Below, piece by piece: positions 1-5,374 of a stretch of 7,072 nt of DNA. A program made the translations under genes and the position numbers. Position 1 is the stretch's first letter. Each line of letters opens with the position of its first letter. This DNA is from Micrococcales bacterium. GTDB lineage: Bacteria; Actinomycetota; Actinomycetes; S36-B12; UBA10799. Under the pieces are notes generated by a model. The model was not told the origin of the DNA. It ran no database searches and saw only the letters and a list, made by a program, of their open reading frames with translations. The stretch lies in assembly GCA_023252115.1 (NCBI GenBank), contig JAHEXM010000073.1:1-7072 (forward strand). The letters run 5' to 3'.

Positions 1-34
1 AATAAAATGAGGACCCGGTTCCAGGTCCTCATTT
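1..34 (-). terminator. Intrinsic terminator of the initiator tRNA gene
   Basis: Positions 5-15 and 24-34 are perfect 11-bp inverted repeats. Read on the minus strand, the stem extends inward by a T-G wobble and a G-C pair to a GAAC tetraloop. It is followed by TTTTATT (RC of 1-7), a usable U-tract. The hairpin starts 8 nt past the last tRNA base, so it most likely ends the tRNA transcript, and with it any read-through from the large membrane protein gene upstream. Confidence 0.85.
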
Positions 35-41
35 CACAAAG

Positions 42-115
42 TAGCGGGGGCAGGATTTGAACCTGCGACCTCTGGGTTATGAGCCCAGCGAGCTACCGAG
101 CTGCTCCACCCCGCG
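42..115 (-). tRNA. Initiator tRNA-fMet (anticodon CAT)
   Basis: A 74-nt cloverleaf folds on the minus strand: 7-nt acceptor arm, D-stem GAGC/GCTC, anticodon stem CTGGG/CCCAG with loop CTCATAA (anticodon at 79-81), and T-stem GCAGG/CCTGC with loop TTCAAAT. Three traits mark it as the initiator rather than the elongator. Position 1 (C) cannot pair with position 72 (T). Three consecutive G:C pairs sit next to the anticodon loop. The D-stem carries an A11:U24 pair. The body closely resembles bacterial fMet tRNA. The 3' CCA is not encoded (the bases after A73 read C-T-T), so it must be added after transcription. The gene lies 39 nt downstream of the UPF0182 stop on the same strand with no terminator between, so co-transcription is possible. 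A weak -10-like TAAACT at 127-132 (minus strand) could serve as its own promoter. Confidence 0.95.
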
Positions 116-154
116 TCGGTATTGCCAGTTTAGCCCACCTTTGTCGTTGGCGGG

Positions 155-3094
155 TTAGTCAGGCTTGATCGCCGCAAGTGAAGCAGGCGTTACGGCTGCC
201 GCCGAGCCCTTGTTCTTGGACAACTCTTGCTGCGCGGCTTGCGCCCGAGCAAGTGCCTCTTGCAAGCGCTTCTGCGCCTTGCCGTAAGCCGCGAAGTCCC
301 CGGCCTTCAGGGCAGCTTGTCCATCGTTGTAAGCATTTTGAGCATCATCAAGCGCAGCCGCGAGTCGCGCAATCGCCGATGTCTTCGGTGCGGGACCCGG
401 CTTTGGATTCGGCCCAGGAGTCGGCCCAATCACCGGCGCCAGTCCGACCTTCGCAAGTCCAGCGGCCAACGTGTCTTCCATGGCAACTTTGTCTCCAAAG
501 CCGACAAGGATCTTTTGCAGAAGCGGATACCCATCTTGAGATGCCCTGACATACACCGGCTCGACGTACAAAATTCCGCCGCCGACTGGCAGCGACAGCA
601 GGTTGCCTAAGTCAACTTCGGAACCGCCCTTGCGTAGCAGCGACAATTGCGGTGCGACGATCGCATCCGATTCAAAGTTGTTTTGGACCTGGGCCGGCCC
701 AGGAATTGTCGTATTACGCGGCAGCTGCAACACCTGGAATTGGCCAAAGTTCGGCCCCGCATCAGAGTTCACTGACATAAATGCCGCAAGAGTTTGTCTC
801 TTGATCGGTGCATACGTCGTGGTCAAAGAAAAGTTCGTTACAGGTGATCCCGGTTGCTGCAACGACAAGTAGTAAGGCGGTTGATAAAGGTTTGACTGCT
901 TCTTGGTCGGGTCAGTAGGAACAATCCAGAAGTCCTGGCCGCTGTAAAACGCAGCTGCGTCCGTCACGTGATAGCGCGAGAAAATCAAACGCTGAATTGC
1001 GAAACCATCTTCGGGGTAGCGCACGTGTTCAAGAATTGAAGGTGCCATTGCAGATTTCGGTTGCACCACCCCCGGGAACACTTTCTCCCACGTCTGCAGA
1101 ATCGGATCCGTCGGATCCCAGCCATACAGGTCTACCGTTCCGTCGTAAGCATCGACGACGGCTTTTACTGAGTTGCGAATGTAGTTGATCTCGTCACGCG
1201 GTCCCGACGTTCCAGTGCCGACAGCTTTGACACCTGCATCGCCAACGGCGTCCGACAGCGCGACGCGCGATGAGTACGGGTAATCGTTTGACGTCGTGTA
1301 AGCGTCGACGATCCACTTCATTCGACCATCAACAACGACTGGATACGGATCAGCGTCGAGCTTGAGCCACGGCGCCGCCTTACCAACCTCGGTAAGCGGA
1401 TCGCGGTCCCACAAAATCTTGGAGTCCGGGTTGATCAGACCCGACAACAAGATGTTGGGCTCTTGATACTTCGTCGCGAACAACAAACGATTGAACGGCG
1501 ATCCGACGGGAACTCCACCTTTGCCGTCGTAGGTGTTGTTCTTTTGTCCATTAGCTTCAGCGTCGTCGGGATAATCCAACTCGCGCGGCGTCGCGCCGGG
1601 CCCTCCCCCAACAATCGAGTACTCAGGGGAGTCCTCACCGAAATACACCCGCGGCTGCGCAATATATAGCGCACCGGTCGGCGGAATATTCGACTCGAAG
1701 AAGACGGGCGTTCCGTTCGGCTGCTTCTGGTTATCGAAGGCGGCAACGAATCCATATCCGTGTGTGTACACGAGGTGGTCGTTCGCCCAGTTGCGTTGAG
1801 AATCTGGAACGCCGTCGAGGTTGACGTCACGAACAGATACGACCGCACCTTGAGTCTTTGCTTGTAGCGGGTAACGATCGATATCGAGCGCATTTGGGAA
1901 TGAGTAGTAGCTACGAATCTGTTGCAACGCCCGAAATGTTGGCGACACAACGGACGGGTCAACAATGCGGACGTTGTTCAGGGTTCCGCTTTGGGTCGCA
2001 AGGGTCGCCCGGTCCGGAGTGGGGCTGGCGTTGTAGTCCTGGACTTTGACATTGGTTAGCCCGTACGCGGATCGAGTCGCATCGATGTTGCGTTGAATTG
2101 CTGGTGCTTCTTTCGTTAACTCACTTGGCTTAACTTGGAACTGTTGAACGATCCCGGGATACACGCCGCCGATAACCAGAGCAGATGCGACCAACAGCCC
2201 CAAGCCTGCGCCAGCCAAGGTCCACGAACGGCGAAACGCATTCACAAAGAAGAGCAGTGCACAGATGATTGCAATGGCACACAGAATCGTCTTTGCCGGC
2301 AGCAATGCATGAAGGTCGCGGTACTTGAGCCCGGTGAACCCTTGAACAAGTGTCTCGCTCTTGACTGCCAGTCCGTACCGATCCAGCCAGTAGCCGGCAG
2401 CTTTCAACAAACAAAAGATTCCCAGAATGATCGAGATCTGTGTTGCGGCAGCATCACTGACGCGCTTGCCTTGTGACTGCAAACGAATTCCGCCGTACAG
2501 GTACTGAACGATGAGGCTGGTAATGAGCGCAAGCAACACGAGCGCGAACAAGAAGCCGAGCAAGAACCGAAGCCACGGATAGGTAAACGTATAGAAACCA
2601 ATATCAATCCCGAACTGAGCATCCTTTTGACCAAACGGTGTTTGGTTTCGCCACATTGACCAGGTGCGCCACTCGGACGAAGCCGAGATGCCAGCAAGTA
2701 GTCCGATCACGATCGGAACAACAAACGCCAATGGGCGACGCATTGGTTCAAGCGCTGCGCGATAACGCTCAAGGCTGATTTGCTCGGGCGTTCGCATCTT
2801 GCGTTTCGGGCGGGTTCGGTATGCGGCAACTATCGACAATCCGATGCAGAACGCCATGCCAAAGCCGAAGACCAAAAACAGCCCGACTCGGATCCCCAAT
2901 TGGCGGGTAAAAACGGACGACTTTCCAATGGACCGGAACCACAACAGGTCGGTGTAGAAACCGGTGAAAATAACGAAGAGCAAGATCAGCGCGAGCACGA
3001 CGGCGATAGTCGGAATCAAGATCCGCCCACGTCGGCGGGGCGGTGTTTCACCGTCCGCCGCGGGGGGCTGATTTCCAGGCGCTGCTTGGCTCAC
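155..3094 (-). CDS. UPF0182 family integral membrane protein
   Basis: This 979-residue protein matches the UPF0182 family in length and architecture; members are usually about 900-1000 residues and the biochemical role is not established. After a charged, proline-rich cytoplasmic-type N-terminus come seven predicted hydrophobic helices, at about residues 24-46, 69-91, 121-139, 174-199, 219-237, 268-287 and 292-312. A large soluble domain of about 570 residues follows, probably exposed outside the membrane, with family-like segments such as IDRYPL and LVYTHGYG. The tail has a Pro/Gly linker (about 887-904) and an Ala/Gln-rich helical segment with coiled-coil character. The start is GTG (3092-3094), supported by an AAGG Shine-Dalgarno 7 nt upstream (RC of 3102-3105). 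The reading frame is intact. The gene is divergent from the PPA1309-family gene with only 28 bp between them, and its stop is 39 nt before the initiator tRNA. Family assignment is confident; function is unknown. Confidence 0.93.
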   Translation of the reverse strand: MSQAAPGNQPPAADGETPPRRRGRILIPTIAVVLALILLFVIFTGFYTDLLWFRSIGKSSVFTRQLGIRVGLFLVFGFGMAFCIGLSIVAAYRTRPKRKMRTPEQISLERYRAALEPMRRPLAFVVPIVIGLLAGISASSEWRTWSMWRNQTPFGQKDAQFGIDIGFYTFTYPWLRFLLGFLFALVLLALITSLIVQYLYGGIRLQSQGKRVSDAAATQISIILGIFCLLKAAGYWLDRYGLAVKSETLVQGFTGLKYRDLHALLPAKTILCAIAIICALLFFVNAFRRSWTLAGAGLGLLVASALVIGGVYPGIVQQFQVKPSELTKEAPAIQRNIDATRSAYGLTNVKVQDYNASPTPDRATLATQSGTLNNVRIVDPSVVSPTFRALQQIRSYYSFPNALDIDRYPLQAKTQGAVVSVRDVNLDGVPDSQRNWANDHLVYTHGYGFVAAFDNQKQPNGTPVFFESNIPPTGALYIAQPRVYFGEDSPEYSIVGGGPGATPRELDYPDDAEANGQKNNTYDGKGGVPVGSPFNRLLFATKYQEPNILLSGLINPDSKILWDRDPLTEVGKAAPWLKLDADPYPVVVDGRMKWIVDAYTTSNDYPYSSRVALSDAVGDAGVKAVGTGTSGPRDEINYIRNSVKAVVDAYDGTVDLYGWDPTDPILQTWEKVFPGVVQPKSAMAPSILEHVRYPEDGFAIQRLIFSRYHVTDAAAFYSGQDFWIVPTDPTKKQSNLYQPPYYLSLQQPGSPVTNFSLTTTYAPIKRQTLAAFMSVNSDAGPNFGQFQVLQLPRNTTIPGPAQVQNNFESDAIVAPQLSLLRKGGSEVDLGNLLSLPVGGGILYVEPVYVRASQDGYPLLQKILVGFGDKVAMEDTLAAGLAKVGLAPVIGPTPGPNPKPGPAPKTSAIARLAAALDDAQNAYNDGQAALKAGDFAAYGKAQKRLQEALARAQAAQQELSKNKGSAAAVTPASLAAIKPD

Positions 3095-3100
3095 GCGAGC

Positions 3101-3106
3101 ACCTTA
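3101..3106 (-). promoter_or_regulatory. Ribosome binding site of the UPF0182 gene
   Basis: The minus strand reads TAAGGT here. The AAGG core is 7 nt from the GTG start at 3094, which supports that non-ATG start. It lies next to the opposing gene's Shine-Dalgarno within the 28-bp divergent gap. Confidence 0.55.
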
Positions 3107-3107
3107 C

Positions 3108-3113
3108 GAGAGG
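3108..3113 (+). promoter_or_regulatory. Shine-Dalgarno GAGAGG that fixes the PPA1309-family start
   Basis: GAGAGG stands 9 nt upstream of ATG 3123 but directly abuts the in-frame ATG at 3114 with no spacer. Ribosome geometry therefore favours 3123 as the true start, giving a 191-residue protein beginning MTSPEP. Confidence 0.7.
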
Positions 3114-3122
3114 ATGCTCCCT

Positions 3123-3698
3123 ATGACGTCCCCCGAACCCGCTTTGCGGCCAGTGACTGATGTTCTTGTAGAGATCGAACGCCATGTTTCGGCACAAGGA
3201 TGGGACCAGGGACCCCGACTTTTTGCCCTTGCGCAGGCAGCAGATCTGATCAAACGGGAGCCGGAATTGGCCGCCGCTGCTGGACTCATGCCCGTTGGTC
3301 AGGCTGATTCACCGTCATCGAGCCCCGACCTGAACACCAAGTTGGTGCCGATTGAACAGGAATGGTCGCCGGGCGAGAGCTCATTGGACGAGGCCTTGGC
3401 GCTGATCGCCTGGCCAGCCGAGGTCGTCGGCGTGGCGCTCGCTGTTGAGCAGCTGATCCTGCCGCCTACCGCTGAGTCCGACATCATTGGCCAAGGACCA
3501 AAAGCCGACTCCGAAATCATTGACGCAGCAAATGAACACCCTGATCGCCAAGAAGTTCGGCTAGCGGTTGCGGTCACTCGAGACGGCCTGCGCCAGACCG
3601 TTGTTCGGATGCGAGCTCACGACGCTGACTTAGACGTTTTGATCGGTCCTGACCTTGTCGTTGGTCTGACCGAAGCACTATCCGCCACACTCGACTGA
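3123..3698 (+). CDS. PPA1309 family protein (function unknown)
   Basis: This 191-residue soluble protein has no signal peptide or membrane helix. It matches the actinobacterial PPA1309 family from memory. The N-terminus carries the family-like block GWDQGPRLFAL (about residues 26-36). A central block follows: PIEQEW, then DEALALIAWPAEVVGVAL, then LPPTAE. The C-terminus has HPDRQEVRLAVAVTRDG and ends GPDLVVGLTEALSATLD. The central part of such proteins varies; here it holds a Ser/Pro-rich insert (about residues 60-70). No catalytic motif is apparent and I cannot assign a role. In other actinomycetes this family tends to neighbour UPF0182 and PDZ/Lon-like protease genes, as it does here. The ATG at 3114 is the longer alternative but sits against the Shine-Dalgarno. 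The gene ends in TGA, showing that UGA is used as a stop in this genome. Confidence 0.88.
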   Translation: MTSPEPALRPVTDVLVEIERHVSAQGWDQGPRLFALAQAADLIKREPELAAAAGLMPVGQADSPSSSPDLNTKLVPIEQEWSPGESSLDEALALIAWPAEVVGVALAVEQLILPPTAESDIIGQGPKADSEIIDAANEHPDRQEVRLAVAVTRDGLRQTVVRMRAHDADLDVLIGPDLVVGLTEALSATLD

Positions 3699-3723
3699 CC
3701 GCTTCGCCCCGCCTCCCGCGCGC

Positions 3724-3790
3724 CTCCGTTCCGCAAAGTGGAACAAAGGTGTCGGACTATGGACGGAAAGTTCCACCTTGCGGAACGGGG
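3724..3790. repeat. Long inverted repeat made of two self-palindromic 17-mers
   Basis: Arms 3724-3744 and 3770-3790 pair over 21 positions with one A-C mismatch (3737/3777) and one wobble (3725/3789), leaving a 25-nt loop. Each arm also contains its own small palindrome of the form GTTCC-N7-GGAAC: GTTCCGCAAAGTGGAAC at 3728-3744 and GTTCCACCTTGCGGAAC at 3770-3786. The structure can thus fold as one long hairpin or as two small ones. It may be a bidirectional terminator of the two convergent genes or a REP/MITE-like repeat. No flanking target duplication is visible. Confidence 0.75.
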
Positions 3791-3814
3791 ACCGCTTTCC
3801 GCGCTCAGCGCAAC

Positions 3815-3873
3815 GCCTTGCTCGCCGCGCGGTTCGAATTGCACGGCGCGTCTCGCCGTACGGCGAGCAAAGC
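3815..3873 (-). terminator. Probable hairpin terminator of the PDZ/Lon-like protease gene
   Basis: Segments 3815-3828 and 3860-3873 contain a 10-bp exact inverted repeat (TTGCTCGCCG at 3818-3827, CGGCGAGCAA at 3861-3870). The flanking CGC/GCG also pairs, with a G-U wobble at 3817/3871 on the minus-strand RNA. Nested inside is a perfect 16-bp palindrome, CTCGCCGTACGGCGAG (3852-3867), which competes for the right arm. It begins immediately after the protease stop codon (3876-3878, minus strand). There is no U-tract, so the terminator role is inferred from position and stem strength. Confidence 0.5.
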
Positions 3874-3875
3874 GA

Positions 3876-4937
3876 CTAGGTGCAGCGCGGAAGTTTGGCG
3901 CCCGGGCCTTCTGCGTTGAATTTTGCAAGAGCATCGATTGCGTCAGTCAATGTAGACACCTTCACGACATTGACTCCCTTGTCACCGCCGTTGCGAATGT
4001 CGGGGCAATTGCCAGCTGGCGCAAAGAACAACACGGTCCCGTTGTCGCGAGCCGCCGCCAACTTCTGCGCAATGCCGCCAATCGGCCCGACGTTTCCGTC
4101 AGGTGTGATCGTGCCAGTTCCAGCAATCTTCTTTCCGTCTGTCATTTGATTCGGAGTGAGCTTGTCGACGATGCCCATCGCGAACATCAATCCGGCACTT
4201 GGGCCACCCACATCTTCCAGCCCAAACTTGATACTGAATGGCGGAACGATCAGGGCGCCCGCCGTGATACCTGCGTACGCCTTTGATGGATCAGTTGGCA
4301 GCGCACCCAAAACGAACGAAACGTCCATGGGTTTGTCTTTTCGGATTACCGAAAAGACAACTGACTGACCGGGCGAATGCGCGCGAACTAAGGGCGGCAC
4401 ATCTTGCGGCTGCTTCACGGGCTTGCCATCAACGGCGCGAATTACGTCACCAACCTGCAGGTGACCCGACGCCGGACTGTTCGCAAGCACCGATGCGACA
4501 GCAACTTTTTCGGTCACCGGAATTTTGAGATAGCCCAACGCTGCACCAACAGCTGCAGATTGCGATCCGACGAATTCGACCGTGTTCTCTGCTTCGACCT
4601 GACCCTTTGATACTCCCGGCGGATACAGGTACTCGACCGGAACCACCACGTCGTCCGGACTCAGCCACCCCAACATCGCTTCCGGCAGTGTCAGGCCGCC
4701 ATATGGGCCGCCGCGTTCATTAACGGTCGTCAGATCAAGTTCGCCACTTGTCGGAAACGTTGGGTGCCCACTGATCTGAATGAGCTGAGTTCCATCACTC
4801 TCACCAATCGTGTTGTACAGCGGACCGGGCGACAAGTTCAAATATGGAACGGGAATCAAAACCGCCGCGACTAAACACACAAATGCGCACAGCACACTTA
4901 CGGTGGCAACCGCCCGGTAGGACTTCATCGACTTCAC
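3876..4937 (-). CDS. Membrane-anchored PDZ / Lon-like (S16) serine protease
   Basis: This is a 353-residue protein (numbered from GTG 4937). One N-terminal hydrophobic segment (about residues 10-30) acts as a signal anchor and is followed by the family-typical VPYLNLSPGPLYNTIG. A PDZ domain spans about 140-208 (SPASGHLQVGDVIRAVDGKP). The C-terminal Lon proteolytic domain carries the catalytic serine in DVGGPSAGL (Ser247) and the catalytic lysine in GPIGGIAQK (Lys292), a Ser-Lys dyad spaced as in Lon. No AAA+ ATPase domain is present, so it likely works outside the membrane without ATP, with PDZ guiding substrate choice. Start choice is uncertain: GTG 4937 follows an in-frame TAG only three codons upstream, while ATG 4928 gives a protein three residues shorter; neither has a strong Shine-Dalgarno. 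The small membrane gene ends 19 nt upstream on the same strand, suggesting one operon and perhaps translational coupling. Physiological substrates are unknown. Confidence 0.9.
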   Translation of the reverse strand: MKSMKSYRAVATVSVLCAFVCLVAAVLIPVPYLNLSPGPLYNTIGESDGTQLIQISGHPTFPTSGELDLTTVNERGGPYGGLTLPEAMLGWLSPDDVVVPVEYLYPPGVSKGQVEAENTVEFVGSQSAAVGAALGYLKIPVTEKVAVASVLANSPASGHLQVGDVIRAVDGKPVKQPQDVPPLVRAHSPGQSVVFSVIRKDKPMDVSFVLGALPTDPSKAYAGITAGALIVPPFSIKFGLEDVGGPSAGLMFAMGIVDKLTPNQMTDGKKIAGTGTITPDGNVGPIGGIAQKLAAARDNGTVLFFAPAGNCPDIRNGGDKGVNVVKVSTLTDAIDALAKFNAEGPGAKLPRCT

Positions 4938-4956
4938 GCGGCGCTACTCGCTCGGC

Positions 4957-5136
4957 TCACTCGGACTGACCGGGCGGCGACATCGGCCGCTCGAGCACAC
5001 GCGCCATTCGTCGAAGGTCAGCATCGCGATGCTTCTGATCGGGTTCGCGCGTCCGACGCTTCTCGCTCAGACTCAACAATGCAATTGCAACCACCGTCGC
5101 CAGCAGTGGAATCAGCCACCAGAGCAAAACCGTCAC
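4957..5136 (-). CDS. Small single-pass membrane protein, function unknown
   Basis: With the preferred start this is a 59-residue protein. It begins MTVLLWWLIPLLATVVAIALL, a hydrophobic helix of about 20 residues, and continues with a highly charged Arg/Lys/Glu/Asp tail containing LRRMARVLERP. By the positive-inside rule the tail should be cytoplasmic. The frame stays open upstream to TTG 5226, with other possible starts at ATG 5217, 5211 and 5184, but none has a Shine-Dalgarno and the added residues look non-membrane. GTG 5136 is preferred because a -10-like TACTCT lies exactly 6 nt upstream, which fits a leaderless mRNA, and because the product then starts directly with the membrane helix. 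It sits 19 nt upstream of the Lon-like protease gene on the same strand, so it may be co-expressed with it or assist it. No family name is claimed. The existence of the gene is fairly likely; the exact start is not. Confidence 0.65.
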   Translation of the reverse strand: MTVLLWWLIPLLATVVAIALLSLSEKRRTREPDQKHRDADLRRMARVLERPMSPPGQSE

Positions 5137-5148
5137 CCCATCAGAGTA
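5137..5148 (-). promoter_or_regulatory. Putative leaderless promoter (-10 TACTCT) of the small membrane gene
   Basis: The minus strand reads TACTCT (RC of 5143-5148) followed by six bases and then GTG at 5136. TANNNT at this distance would place the transcription start on the first base of the start codon, the geometry of actinobacterial leaderless genes. No good -35 box is visible at 16-18 nt. Confidence 0.4.
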
Positions 5149-5279
5149 GACAAACTCCAGCCCGCACACCGTCAGCACGCTCATTTCGCGGTCGGCGTAG
5201 TGACTGCCCATCGGCATGCCGGCCAATGAGGGCTAGCGTGGAACCACACAGTCGGATCAGCAGAAATGCTGCGAAAGGC

Positions 5280-5286
5280 AGGCGAG
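5280..5286 (+). promoter_or_regulatory. Weak Shine-Dalgarno (AGGCGAG) before ATG 5294
   Basis: AGGCGAG ends 7 nt before ATG 5294, the start of the interrupted N-terminal extension of the metalloprotease. The downstream ATG 5375 lacks a comparable site, which argues that ribosomes normally enter at 5294. Confidence 0.4.
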
Positions 5287-5293
5287 CAGCCAG

Positions 5294-5374
5294 ATGAGCG
5301 GCAACGTTCCATTCGGATTCAACCCGAACCCGAACGACCCTGACGACCCAAGCGGCGCGTGACAAGAATTCGAC
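5294..5374 (+). pseudogene. N-terminal extension of the metalloprotease interrupted by in-frame TGA
   Basis: ATG 5294 is exactly 27 codons upstream of, and in frame with, ATG 5375. It reads MSGNVPFGFNPNPNDPDDP-SGA, then TGA (5360-5362), then QEFD and on into MANLGAAL. The Pro/Asp/Asn-rich start with PFGF, followed by a Gly/Gln/Phe-Asp stretch before the LGAALQQLG helix, is what I expect from full-length DUF2342 proteins, so the extension appears to be real coding sequence broken by a nonsense codon. One base (TGA to GGA, Gly) would restore it. It may be a true mutation with reinitiation 12 nt downstream, or a sequencing or assembly error. Confidence 0.6.

Larger units (their letters stand above)
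3699..3875. other. Convergent intergenic region rich in inverted repeats
   Basis: These 177 bp separate the stop codons of two convergent genes. No credible ORF with homology was recognised. The region is dominated by two groups of palindromes, annotated separately (3724-3790 and 3815-3873), plus a short one, GCGCTCAGCGC, at 3801-3811. Neither group has a clear T-tract, so if they terminate transcription they do so without a classical U-run, a pattern often reported for actinobacterial terminators. Confidence 0.7.

Noticed and set aside
1435..1965. Minus-strand open frame of 176 codons inside the UPF0182 gene
   Set aside because: It lies in another frame of the same strand within an intact family gene; a shadow.
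3114..3122. Longer start (ATG 3114) for the PPA1309-family gene
   Set aside because: The GAGAGG ribosome site directly abuts this ATG with no spacer, whereas ATG 3123 has a normal 9-nt spacing.
3724..3790. Insertion sequence remnant or CRISPR repeat
   Set aside because: There is no transposase fragment, no target-site duplication and no regular spacer array; only two inverted copies are present.
3738..4286. Plus-strand open frame of 182 codons across the intergenic palindromes and the end of the protease gene
   Set aside because: Most of it is antisense to the well-supported Lon-like domain; it has no recognisable domain and its composition is that of a shadow frame.
5234..5239. TAGCGT as a -10 box for the DUF2342 gene
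   Set aside because: It fits TANNNT, but no -35 exists at suitable spacing and such hexamers are frequent by chance, so it was not annotated.
5360..5362. TGA read as selenocysteine or as glycine under an alternative code
   Set aside because: UGA ends two other genes in the window, and glycine recoding is known from unrelated candidate phyla. I recognise no selenoprotein family or selenocysteine insertion hairpin here. A point mutation or error is simpler.
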